NCBI GenBank assembly: GCA_022495005.1
Contig: JAGYXB010000508.1
Coordinates: 1,426,001-1,490,000 of the forward strand
Source of the DNA: Rhyacophila brunnea
Taxonomy: Eukaryota > Arthropoda > Insecta > Trichoptera > Rhyacophilidae
Direction of reading: 5' to 3'
DNA: 64,000 bases
Shown: piece after piece, positions 24,926-37,141 of the stretch
Layout of the letters: the number at the start of each line of letters is the position of its first letter
How positions within the stretch are numbered: the stretch's first letter is position 1
The notes under the pieces: model-generated
The model's database searches: none
What the model was told of the DNA's origin: nothing
Seen by the model: only the letters and a program-made list of their open reading frames with translations
Made by a program: the position numbers and the translations under genes

Positions 24926-25929
24926 ATTAAATATACATGACTGCAAACAAAGCGAGATTCATATTATAACTAAGAACAATAGTTATACGAAAACTCGTAA
25001 AATATATACTAACATGTATTGTAATGTAGATGGCGGTGTATCTTACATTTTTCGATACCTACTAATTTTATAAATAAAAAAGAAAACAAATAAACATAAC
25101 ATTTTTATAACGCACTGGTGTAGAGTGAACTCGGTAAATTTTATTAACTTATTTATTACTTGTGTGTAATATCAATACCAATATTTAAAAAAAATCTATT
25201 ATAACTTTTTTCACTGCGAAATAGAAAATCCTACAACACACTAAATTTTCTCCCATATGAAGCAGTACCAAATAGCTTTTTAATATTATTATTATATTAA
25301 TTATGTCATCATCTAACGTGCGCTCGGTCCAATGCAGGATAAGGGTCCCTTTTTGCTATATCCATTTTCCTCGCTCCTAAATCTTTTCGCTAATTTTATA
25401 CGTATATTTCATCGATTCATGGTCTTGGTAGCCTTTTATGTTTTTTAGATATATAGGGTATTGTAGAGTTAAATGATAAAATTTCTCTATTAATGATTTT
25501 TGTGATCCTCTATCGAATTTCTCATGAGACTAACTATGTAAAACTATTCTTTGATCGGAGTATCGCTATCGTTTGACTATTACTTCATGTATCTATTAAA
25601 TTCCATGCAAAACTATTTACATATACGTACCATGTTGCCTGATCTATTGTTTTTCCTTAACTTAGATTAAGTTGCATCTATGCATTTTACTATCAGTAAA
25701 GATATGTATATTTAATCATGTTGTGTAGTATCTAATAATAATATATTATATGAAGGTTATTTATAATATATACACAACGCCTTTAAATTTTAAATTAACT
25801 CGTAATCTTTTAATATGCATTCCGATCAAAGAATGAAGTTAATCGGGTTGTTTATGTAGCAATAGGCCTGCAATAATAACAAAACAGAGAGGTATGAAAA
25901 AGGTATGAAAACTATTCTCCTTTTCGTCA

Positions 25930-26230
25930 ATCATGTACAAGGCATGCTCGCTTTTCACTATCTTGAGTCTTGACTCTCGTAGGTCACTTCTGTTCTTGAG
26001 ACATTTTTTTCTGCTATCACGAGGTATGGTTTCCAATTCTGGCATCCTAAATATTTTGAATTTATATGCACCTGTCAATTGTCTACGTTGTCGCAGCTAT
26101 GACCTATTCTGGGTCAGAATCGTTTCTTCGTGTCAAACTTATCAGGCACCATTAGCGAGGTGTGCAAGACTAGCCAATGCGCTCCCAAATACATAGACAT
26201 TCAGTGATGTACAATTTATTTTATTGTATA
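25930..26230 (+). pseudogene. Jockey/CR1-like LINE C-terminal relic
   Basis: A frame at 25933-26196 reads YKACSLFTILSLDSRRSLLF, followed after a spacer by VNCLRCRSYDLFW and CARLANALPNT. The pattern (LxSLxxRR, then hydrophobic residues, then R-x(2)-DLF, then a final R-x-RLxN-x-LP) matches the extreme C-terminus after the RT in jockey/CR1/Rex-type LINEs. A one-base shift after the stop would continue into an IDIFS-like end, as that group often has. It is truncated on the 5' side and dead. The clade assignment is an inference. Confidence 0.5.
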
Positions 26231-26330
26231 ACATTGTTTATTTTTTGTCCTCTCTCTTGTGAGGGTAATATTTAGACAATCATATATATTTTCTTTTATT
26301 TTGTTACCGTAAATTCATGGTGGAACTGCA

Positions 26331-26573
26331 TTGTATTGTTGGTTTAATTTAATAGAACGCAATTTTTTTTGTAGTACTTATTCCGCTTTTAATCAATAAA
26401 TTAGGACCGGTTTCGTCCGCCTAAGAGGAATATTTTCAACTTGAAGTTGAAAATTGAAAAATTTGAAAATGTCCCTCTGAGGCGGATGAAACTGGTCCTA
26501 ATTTATTGAATAAAAGTGGAATAAGTACTACAAAAAAAAAATTGCATTTTATTAAATTGAAACAACAATACAA
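26331..26573. mobile_element. 240-bp palindromic (foldback) MITE
   Basis: Arms of about 110 bp face each other. The left end TTGTATTGTTGGTTTAATTT mirrors the right end AAATTGAAACAACAATACAA. The inner arm blocks GTAGTACTTATTCCGCTTTT and TAGGACCGGTTTCGTCCGCC both have near-perfect reverse complements on the right (about 26478-26532). The small loop is TTGAAGTTGAAAAT-like. No frame and no clear target duplication are present. The superfamily is unknown. Confidence 0.75.
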
Positions 26574-28712
26574 TCATGTATATTTATTTAATTTGTTTGA
26601 TTAGAAATAGATTAGCTTTTTTTGCAATTTAAATCTCATGTTGTAAACGTCTTTGATTTGTTATGTTCACAATGTTTAGTTTTTTTAAATGAATAAAGAA
26701 AAATATTAACAGAATTTATTAGCTTGCACAACAAAATAATGTACCGGTACCGAATCCGATAAGTACACTGCCTACATGGTATATTAAAGATTTTTTTAAA
26801 ATTAAAACTACAGTTTAATACAGTATTGCCAACCCCTGTGCTTCTATGCAGAGCGCCATTATCTCTTGCACCTTTAACTCGTACGGCTTATTGCAAAGAT
26901 AAGTCCGCGCAACAAAAAAACCACCCAACCTAGTCACGTAACGGAAAATGTTCTCAAACTGCTTAGTACAACGTAGTGCGCGCTTACATTTGATTCTAGT
27001 ATCGCGCGAACTCCTACGTGTGTGACGCCCCCTTTTTTAAAGAATGTCACAAAAGAATAAATACGCCTATTTCTGCGTTAGATGTTTTCGTAAGGCCCTT
27101 AGCTTCAAACTGAAGTAGATACTTACGTCTTTGCAAACGGTAGTAGGTATGACTTTGTAGGTACCACTTATATTTTCCATGTAACAGTGCAGATTCATTC
27201 ATTACGTTTTTGTATTATACATACATTATAAAGTAAGTGTACCTAATAGTAAATAGAATATATGTACTAATATATATCACCATCGTATATAAATGGTTAT
27301 TTATAATATATATTTTCTTTGTAGATGGTTTTTATCAGGTATAAGGCTTTTTGGTTATTTGAATATTATACTTATAAGGTTTTTTGAAAAGTAAGATACA
27401 GATTTGCTAGACAACTTTTATCCACCGGTATTATTATTAGAATACTCCCTAACGGACGGCATAAAACTATTCACCGTAATTTCAATTCAAGAGAGTTGTG
27501 CTTCAAAAATAATATAAGTTCACACGTGGTCACTAATATTATTTTTATTCACACACAGCTTTTATATTTTTAACACGACAGTACATAAACTGAAATTTTA
27601 GAAAACAGGAGGACAGGAATTAAATATTATATTCTCAGACATTTTACATATTAAATCAACGAGTATTTCAGCGTGTGATAACGACTAACTGAGATATAGT
27701 TCAACTAGCTGGTACCTATATATGTGTTGCTTTTTGAAGCCCACGAGCACTTGTGCTGCTCGATTCAATCCCAATATCTGTATTTATGTTTACTGTGTGC
27801 AAATTGTTGGACATTTAAAATTTATAAATCTTTATCCGGAATGTTTAGGTCAAATAATTATCTCGACCATAAATCTAAAACTATATATTTTAAAAGAGAA
27901 TTAGATTCCTACAACAAAATAATTTTTATTGATATAGGTATATACTTACTTTCTTATTGTCCAATATAGTAGATTGCTAGGTTTACGTGTATTGTCTTTT
28001 TATAGGCGTTACGTAAATATGACGTCATGACTAGTGTATTAATATGGACTCGAGTTTTCATAATCCCAGTAAGTATGCAACCTTTCAGCATTGTATTTCG
28101 ATACAATAAAGAACTCTTTATATATTCGGTGTATTGTAAACTTGTCAAATATTCTATAAAATTTGCAAGTAATGGTGAGGTTATACGGAACTAAAATTTC
28201 ATCGCGGCGACTGGTGCATATTAATATTGGGGCGAGTAGGTTTCCAAAGACGCGGTTATGGTGGCCACCCCAACAGGAACTTATTAATAACCCTGTACAA
28301 AAATATATAACGAAAAAGGATATGTTATTCTAAAAATACATGATTTTTTTAATATTTGGGGTTACAGAATAAATTATACATAAACCACGACGTTATATTA
28401 ATAAGCTCATTTTATGCACTAAATAATTGACAAATATATGACATATAAACAACTTACTAGGGAAGCTTCAAAATAAAATAATACAAAATATATTTGCATC
28501 TAAAAATGTAGATCCAGTTTCCTTTGAGGGATTTTTAATTAAGCGATGTTGCGTTTAATGGATACATCAATGGATATGCGGATAAATTAAACTATGTCAA
28601 TATGTTGATGAAATAGAGTTGAATACGTACCTAGCTACTACGTTCATCTAAACTAAAGTATCTTTCAGAACACTTATATTTGTTACACCCCTCTCTCCTT
28701 TGTGTCCATAAA
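26574..28712. other. AT-rich stretch, no recognised gene
   Basis: A GC-richer patch at 26820-27060 contains several CG dinucleotides and no long frame. Two overlapping plus-strand frames at 27722-27969 are probably random. A GATTCAATCCC word near 27763 resembles a B box without a matching A box. Confidence 0.45.
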
Positions 28713-28716
28713 TTAA

Positions 28717-29759
28717 GGGGGGACATGCTCGTCGAAGGTCAAAATTGAGTTTTTATTGTATTTTCAAACCATGATCCTGGACACTCCTTAAACGTTGTAG
28801 ATAATCTATTTATATAATTTTGAAGCCTTATTATCCTTTATAGTTATTTTAAACATTTGATGACTGCATACAGTATTTTTGTTACATAAAATAGTATTCT
28901 TTTAAACCTCTCGCTCTAATGTTTTAGAATATAGTCATATTTCGGTACATAACTGTGCAGTGGTGTTAAGATTTTTTACATTTATTAATTTTTAAACGCA
29001 TTTATAAAACCATTAGTATAATTTATTACGAGATATTTTTTGTAAAATATTAGTATCGTATATAATATTGTATCGGTTAGGTACATGTTCAAACACGCGC
29101 GTTAACATAATTTTACTCCCTACTTTAATTATAGTTTGTCAATTTATGGCTACGGCCGTATGTTGTAGCTTAACCACTGGGGAATGACAAAAGAAATGGC
29201 GTATTTCAAAAAACACTACCTTATTCTTAGGTCAATAATTATTATAAAGCAATCATTATTCATAAGATGTTTATCACACTTGAATGGTCAAAGACATAGC
29301 TTATAATAAATTTCTTTAGAATCATCTTCAAATGTGTTAATCTTGCCAACTTTTTGAATAATATAATGCCTAATTCTTGTCAAATTTGGGATCACAGAGA
29401 TTATCAATATAATTTTTTATCGTGAATATTTTACAAAAATTATCTCGTAATAAATTATACCAATGGTTTTATAAATGCGTTTAAAAATTAATAAATGTAA
29501 AAAATCTTAACACCACTGCACAGTTATGTACCGAAATATGACTATATTCTAAAATATTAGAGTGAGAGGTTTAAAAGAATACTATTTTATGTAACAAAAA
29601 TACTTTATGCAGTCATCAAATGTTTAAAATAACTACAAAGGATAACAAGGCTTTAAAATTATATAGATAGATTATCTACAACGTTTAAGAAGTGTCCAGG
29701 ATCATGGTTTGAAAATACAATAAAAACTCAATTTTGACCTACGACGACGACGTGGGCCG
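28717..29759. mobile_element. TTAA foldback element, copy 2
   Basis: TTAA flanks the element at 28713-28716 and 29760-29763. The left end GGGGGGACATGCTCGTCG pairs, from about 10 bp inward, with the right end, whose reverse complement reads CGGCCCACGTCGTCGTCG. Both then continue into an AGGTCAAAATTGAG block and an arm shared with copy 1. The right arm is full length (about 29083-29759). The left arm stops at about 29050, so part of its inner half is deleted. There is no open frame. The element shows what the uninterrupted right arm of copy 1 must have looked like, including the GGCCGTATGTTGTAGC block missing there. Confidence 0.8.
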
Positions 29760-29763
29760 TTAA

Positions 29764-32246
29764 TAAAAAATATTTAAAATCCCATTCCTTTTTCTAATAG
29801 AAAAGTAACTTATAACTATAACATATAAAATAATACATGTGTACTTGAATTTTTTTTTAAATGTAATATTTATTAATATTTAAGCAGAAGGTTTAACGAT
29901 TTAAAAACACATAATAAAGAAAATCCCGATTAAATATGATGTTTGTTCTTTTTCTTGACGTTGGCGATGAAACTGATTTTACAAACCTATAAAACAAACA
30001 ATACCTTGCTGGATTGATAAAATAACCAAGTTTTTCGAAAACACGTGACAACGAAATATGTCAGGATCAGAAAAAAAAAGAATTTATCAGTGAAATAAAT
30101 ACCGTGGCATCACAAAATTGTCACAGATGCATAATGCGGTTTAATTATTGTAATACCATGGATAATTTATAATAGCATTAATTTTACTGTTGACGTTGCT
30201 TATACGGATAGATAATATTTTCGGTATTAATTGTGATTGCGGTCAATGACAACATACAAATTAAAAATGCAAAATCTCTAAAATAAACACTCTACGTCAA
30301 AGCATACTATATATACAAAATCCTCCCTTTTCTTAACAAAATATATCCGGACCCTATAATCCAACTACTAACCCAAACTATCAACTACAAAACCAACCAG
30401 CCAGACAAATGGTAAACGGTTTTCACAAAAAGGGAGCGACAACTTATATTGAATGTGTATTTTCATCAAACTAAAATCAAGTCATTCGAGGAAATGTATT
30501 TAAAATGCCAAAGAATTACAAATGTTATCACTAGGATTTTATTTATTTATTGTGCTCTTTGGGTAGAATAGCGGCTGTTGAGTGTTCTTTCTGCTTTGAT
30601 TATGTTGTAATATTATAGTATCTCATCTATGAGAAATTGTGGTGGTGAGATTAACTTTTAACGCTGGTTTAATTAATTTATAACACGTAAGGGGAAAAAA
30701 TGAATTCCTTCGACTAAAAGTACCTAAGTCACCTCTTTTCATTTGACCGAATCCACTTAGGTAGTTTTTCTACATTGGTAGTAGTAAAAAAACGACATGC
30801 AATAATAATAATGTAATATGCATAGAAGTTGGTAGGACATGTGTTTTGTGCCATGATAAAAAAGTGATTGAAAATTTTTTAACTCCTTATTACCACAATA
30901 TATATTTCCTAAAATAGAGAGTTTGTGTTTTAATGTAAATAAGATAAAATTAAAAAATAAAACGTCTTTTATTCACTCCGAATATTATTTAAAGGCATAA
31001 ATATTTTTATTTATCCCCTAAAATTCAAATATTTAACTATAAACGAGTGTCATTTAAAATATACATGTATGACCAAAGCATAGGTTTAATTTTTTTTAAA
31101 TAAATTCTCCACCTCTTGTCGTAAATCCGAAAACTCCGACTAATTAACAAAAATTTTCTCTAAATACATGGTGTTTTTTATGTGTGATTCGACCAAGAGT
31201 TTTTATTGAATATGTTGACCGTGCTCATCATTTTTCGTAAAAATATCTGATAAGGAACTTCCTTGGGAGACGACCAGATCAGCTTTGGATAATTATAGTC
31301 ATGGAAAGTATCAATAATGGAAATAAATAGAAACAACGCATAATTGAAAAAAATGCTCGCTAATAATGATTGGATGACCACTCACTGTAGGCTGAAACCT
31401 GAATACCTTTGACTCCTACAATTTTTTAAATGAGAAGCACTTAAATAAAAACTATTGCACAGACTAATATATTTTTAATTAAATATCTTTACGTAATTAT
31501 ATTATTAAATAAATTATAAATAATTTATTTGATATTTTATAAAAAGATTTCTTTATATTTTAAATTCTAATATCGTTGAAAAATACACGTGAAAAATGGC
31601 AGCAAGTGAAATTTTCCGACAACCGTAAGAATATAAATTTAACTTAATTTTAAAACTTTGACAACTTCGCGACACGATTTCAAGTGAATCAAAGAAAATT
31701 TGGCCTCGGAAAATATTTTTGATGAAATATTGGACAGAAAAGTACGTATGTATATCAATTTATGTTTTTCCAGTTTTTTTTTTAAACGGGATATAAAATA
31801 ATTACGTTTGTACGCCAACCCGTCATTATAGATTATTTCAAGAAAGAGTATAGATATGTTGTTAACGTTAATTTATGTAGGTATTGCTTTAAGTTTTATT
31901 TCCTTGAAAACTTGAAAATTTTCTTCTACGTATTAATTCTACAGTTCAAATTTAAAATATTTCTTTAAGTACTCATCCAATTATTTTACCACTATCAACA
32001 CCCTGTAACGTCGTCCTTGTGATGAGTTATTGCAAATGCGTTATTCGACAATATTATTTAATATAAATACGGACGGGCGCTCTATAACTTCACCTAACCT
32101 AACTACTCACCACTACATATTTCGTCATTATTATATATGTAATGTAAGAGTCGTCTGCTAAGTAACTTGAAATAATAAATAATAATTAACTAAAAATTAT
32201 TTAACTTTAACATCAGTAACTAAGTACATACATAAAATATTATACT
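29764..32246. other. AT-rich stretch, no gene seen
   Basis: Only short frames are present. A small inverted word (ACCTAAGT near 30721, ACTTAGGT near 30752) could form an 8-bp stem with a loop of about 25 nt. Nothing else can be supported. Confidence 0.5.
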
Positions 32247-32249
32247 AAG

Positions 32250-32504
32250 CGTCTCTGTTCTGGCAGAACACACTAACTGGAGAATACTAGTTTTTAGTAA
32301 TTTGACTTTGAAGTTGTTAAAATATTTGAAATGGTCTATAATGTGAGTTTATTATGTATTCGTTAAAAGGATGACTTTAAAATAAAGACTGTTTATTTAT
32401 TAAGAAGGTTTCCAGACGGTAAAGTTTGAAATAAGGAACATTTATGTATAACTAACTCAATATGTATTTTTTTCGAATTAGTGTCTTCTGCCAGAACAGT
32501 GACG
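32250..32504. mobile_element. 255-bp TIR MITE, probable TA target
   Basis: The terminal inverted repeats are 26 bp with 24 matches. The left repeat contains CTGTTCTGGCAGAA (32251-32276). The right repeat contains TTCTGCCAGAACAG (32478-32503). TA lies just outside each end (32246-32247, 32505-32506), separated by two extra bases on the left. TA targets would fit Tc1/mariner-type mobilisation, but that is an inference. The interior is AT-rich without a frame. Confidence 0.7.
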
Positions 32505-32506
32505 TA

Positions 32507-35090
32507 ATTTACTATAATTTAATCATCTTCTCTATTCTCTCATTATTTATAAAATGTCTCTAAATATGATAAATGTTGTTTTCACAAATGCATTCAAATT
32601 TCATTTGCATATTTTTTTTTAGTTCCAGGGATTCTGGGAATGGTAAAATTTTAATCCAAAAATTCCTGGATTTAAATTTTGTCTGAGATTGCAATCCCTG
32701 GTGTATATAATAAGTGTAAACCTCCCGAGATTCTGAGCAAACAATTTATATTTCAAAAAGCTTTCCCGATTTTTCCAGTCAAGATAGTTGTTCTGGCAAA
32801 TATTACTGTGCCATCAAATCTTTTTGCTTTTTTATTTATTTGTTAAAGGGAATACATTTTATTATATAAATATAATCATAGATATGCTATTTGTTTAATT
32901 AAAATTCTGAATATTTAAATTAATAAATGTCTTTTTTTATAGTATGATGTTTAGCTTTTCTTAGACTCGTACTTGATTTTATATAGCAATATATAATGCC
33001 ATCATACCATTAACTTTAAATAAATAATTTATATATTAAATGTTTAATATTTAACATGCCCTTATAACCTTTGACAGACTCTATTGTGTCATTTGAATTC
33101 TGCAAAGTAAAATATGTCCACGGAAATTTCAGTATATTAGAGCAATTTCCACTCTGAAACAAACTGTGGCACGACTATAACTACTATTAATGAAGTAATT
33201 TGATAAACTACAATACATGAATGAGAAAATCGTGGACAGCTTTGCGTGTTTTGGATTTATCCTCTCTAAAAAGCTCGTTTACAGAACATTTGCCGCCCAC
33301 TGTCTCGTGCTTTTGGCAATAAAAGCTCTTTTGGAAGCACTTTAACTCCAGTCTAAGGTTTATTGGTTTACTTGATGTAAATATACAACAGCAACTAAGG
33401 TTTATAATACTATATGTCTTTACAATTCTGATTAAATTACTAGCCTGTCAAATCAACGGGATTAATTATTCCATATGACATGCATTTTTTTTAGGTAGAA
33501 ACTACATATTTATTAAATAAGTAACTTCTTTCTGCTAATCACAATCAATGGATATAACATTATTTTATTTAATATCTGACTGACATCTTATATAACATCC
33601 AAATTTAAATACCTACGTAAACAGTGGTTTTTTAATATATTTATATTAAAGTTGTTTAGAGTAATATACTTGTTGTTATACAATTTTTATTAAATTATAG
33701 CTTCATTGGGTATATGAAAATCGCCTTGTTTAATTTGTATGTATGTGATATAATGTAATAAGAATTAAATATTTTGAAAAATAAATATAATATTATATAT
33801 TTGTGCATGCCTACAATATACAATGACGTTCCGTAAGGGTAGGCAAGTCATGCGTTGCATAAGAGTGGCATATTATAAGGGTGGCAAAAAGAACGAATAG
33901 AAATATTACAAAATTTGGGAGCAATGGTGATTTTTCATAAAGCAGACGATGAGGTCACTTAATTAGAAAGTATCGACATTTTAGTGCAAAAAATAATTGA
34001 AATATAACAAGCCTAATAACAACTATTATGTTATTATTGTAATACACGTTTTATGTTGGTTTATCATACAGGATAAAAATTATAACGGTGGCTCAAAACT
34101 TGTTAATGTCACAGTATGACGTAATATGTACCGAGTAACGTATCTAAAACTACCATTTTTTGAGATAAGGTTTCGTGGAAATGCTCTAGATTCTTCTGTA
34201 AATGTTACGTATATAAAATTAAAAAAATGTTCTAGGTATTTGTCTGTTTAAGATAACTCAAAATAAATAATAAAGTAGGTTAGTAGGTAAATAATAAATT
34301 TACAGACAATTTGATACTAAAAATCAAATGGGACGACATTCTAACTCTGCTTAGGGATGTTACTGATAAGATTATAATAATACTCTTTTACATCATTTGT
34401 ATTGAATTGTAAGTAAGTAGGTACCTAAACAGGAGCATAACAGTTAACTATGTATGATATTATACATTATCGTAGTATAAAGTATCGTATTAATAGTACC
34501 TACTATAATAATAGGAAACTCAATATCTGCAGCTACTTTTAATAATTTTACTGAGACTCGTATTGAGAAAACAAGAAAATTATGACATAACAGTGATGAG
34601 ACGATGTACCGCAATATAAATAATGAATAGGATAATAATGACGAATAGAGACAAAATGCAAAATTAATATAAAAATTAGACTAACAAAAAAGGGTAAATA
34701 CTAAAGAAACGGAAAAAAAATATGGTTAAAACAAAAATTACTTTATTTCAAAACCATTTTAATCGAATTATACCTCGTAAATGTCAGTTCAATTGATAAA
34801 TATGAAAATGAATTAATTATTATACATTTAACTAAGGTATTTAATACATCCACAAAAATATAATTCTAGTAAAATATTTAATTAAACGCAGAATAAACGG
34901 CATCACAGAACGTCATCAGGCCTGGGGTGCCATTAAGTTACAAGTCAAATTGGTGGAAACCTGAAAGAAAGAAAAAACACTTTTATTTATTCAGTAATAA
35001 AGAAAATAAATAATACCTATAGCGAATAACCTAGAATTGTATACAATTTAAAATAAACTTTAGCAAAACAATATGTAGGTATAACCCTTA
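32507..35090. other. AT-rich stretch; possible hAT scrap at 32.6 kb
   Basis: At 32622-32702, CCAGGGATT and AATCCCTGG face each other about 65 bp apart, with extra TCCAGG/CCTGG words between. This resembles the termini of some hAT elements, but no 8-bp duplication is seen. On the minus strand, a run of T and C ending in CAG at about 34961 resembles a splice acceptor, and AATAAA lies further on near 34741. Both may relate to the island at 35.1-35.45 kb or be chance. Confidence 0.35.
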
Positions 35091-35111
35091 GCAGAGATAC
35101 CCAATCCCTTT

Positions 35112-35420
35112 TTAGCGGGTCTTAACAAACGATGTTTTAATCAGTCCCAATCGCAGTTTCCTTTTTGCGCACCAACTTTCTTCCTGAATTTTCTGCTCGT
35201 TCCGGTTAGAAAAATAAGTCACTCTATTATCGGTGCCCCCCTCGCCCGCAGGCGCGTGATTAACGACTGCCCGTCTTACGGTTTGCGTCTCGGCTAACAA
35301 CCCCGTTTGTCTACTAACACCATCTCCTGGTGGAAACGTAAAGTGCTGATCCGAACCTGGCAACTTTTTTTTACCCTTCGGCGATCGTAAAATAAAACCG
35401 TGCGATGCAGGTGAGTTTAT
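35112..35420 (-). other. GC-rich island with an open frame; candidate host exon
   Basis: The minus strand is open from 35420 to a TAA at 35112-35114 (about 102 codons, no ATG). The segment is much richer in GC and CG than its neighbours. The translation includes GSDQHFTFPPGDGVSRQTG and ends basic (KRKLRLGLIKTSFVKTR). I recognise no domain. An acceptor-like CCCCTTGCAG lies upstream on the same strand at about 35448, but an in-frame TGA separates it from the open frame. The opposite strand carries a perfect donor, CAG|GTGAGT at 35410/35411, so the island could instead be a non-coding first exon of a plus-strand transcript. An eight-base A run at 35365-35372 makes a frame change easy. Host exon, pseudogene and old transposon fragment all remain possible. 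Confidence 0.35.
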
Positions 35421-35450
35421 TCAGTTGAATATGGTGTAACATAAACTGCA

Positions 35451-37141
35451 AGGGGATGAAAGTTTTCAATATTTAAATAAAATTCTACTCTACTTTTAAC
35501 TAACTAACAAAAAATATTGTCATTTCCTCTATATTATTTTCACTTTATTTAGATACTGATACTAATATGTTTGGGTAGCTTCTAAAATGAGCGTATTATG
35601 GCGATCTAAATATACGCCATAACTAAATATCTAATATTAGGTTTCATTGTATTGTATATATATTATATTCAATAATTGTGCCTTTCTAGAGCGTTACTGG
35701 CTAGTTCCAGGAAGGTTATACCATGCCGTATCATGCTGCACCAAATACTGCTGAAGCGAAGTCTCGAATAACAGGAGACTGGTTATCTATTAATTACTCT
35801 AATATAAATACCGGCATGCTGTCTATACCTATTCGACAATAATCTTTTGAATATAATTATGGTCAACTCTACTAACCTTCTTTCTATAAACACTATTATC
35901 CGCCCCAATCTAATTTCAAGAGGGCTCCGTTTCAAATACGTTAGTTTATTAATTAATATTTTTAAGCGTTTTTATTTCTATTTGTACTGTGAAATATGTA
36001 AAAAATGTCTCCCAAATATTTTTTTTTATGTACTTTAATAAGTAATTATAAATATTTTTACCGAAATTTAGTCAACAAAAAATCAATCTTTTAAAAATTA
36101 ATAATACATCTACTTGTAGAACGATTTTATGTTTAGTAATTTTCCAATACTTATTGTTTGTTTATTTATTCCAAAATTTAAATGAATTTAAAGTAAAATC
36201 ACTTTAAAAAGCAATACCTACTTCCAATGGCTTCAGATTAAATTACAATATATAACAAAAAAAATATACAGAAATTTTATTGTTTTACTTCCTTAGTTGG
36301 ATGAATTACACATTTATACGTTTTTCCTTTTGTCTGTGAACCATTTACAACTTTTTTTTCTGAAATATGATATAAAACCTTCTTTTATAATAATACTACA
36401 AGCTAAACGACATTAATTTACCACCTATATTTTCCACTGCCATTGTATTTGGTCTTCGGTTGTTCGTCTTCTGTGTTTCCAAACTAGTAGCAGGTCCTTA
36501 ATCATCCTTCTGGATACATAGTGAATTTTTAGTTTTCCAATGTGTCATTTTCTTCTGAGCATCTATCAAGTATTTTTTTGTAATTTTAAAAACTTACCTA
36601 CAATATATTAAATACCTTTGATCAAGTAGAAATGGACAAATAAATATTGATGTTAATTATTTCGAAGCATTTTTTTCTTTTATAAGTAGATATATTATGT
36701 CTTCAATGCCAAAATGTTCAATAAAATGGATTTCGCCGTATATCGTCTACGTTTATATAAGAAGGTTCTCAAGACATGTTCTTATTCACGTATTATTGTC
36801 ATATTTATAGCAAAGAATTTTCTCCCTATTTTCTGAAGGTAAAAACACGTTCTTTATGATTCATAATCCGTGCTGGGACAAGACGTGCGTAACTTATTTT
36901 AAATGTTAAAGAAGCATTTACATGTGTATACATGCAAAGTGCCGAAAAGTGTGTAAATAAACCTTTATTCTGAACGCAAATATCACACCACTTCATTTCA
37001 TAGTATTATATAATATTATTATGTACCTATGTATAGAGCCATAATAATGTTTTAATATGATTTGAGTGTATCAAAAATCGTCATTTATAAATTATTTACT
37101 TGATGAGTAATTTAGTATTTTAATACAAACTGAATAATCTA
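35451..37141. other. AT-rich stretch, no gene seen
   Basis: Nothing recognisable. A minus-strand patch at 36430-36560 has a frame containing WKHRRRTTEDQIQW, which is faintly LINE-tail-like but too short to call. Confidence 0.45.

Noticed and set aside
32622..32702. Short hAT element with CAGGGATT ends
   Set aside because: No 8-bp duplication and the similarity is limited to nine bases, so I do not list it as a separate element.
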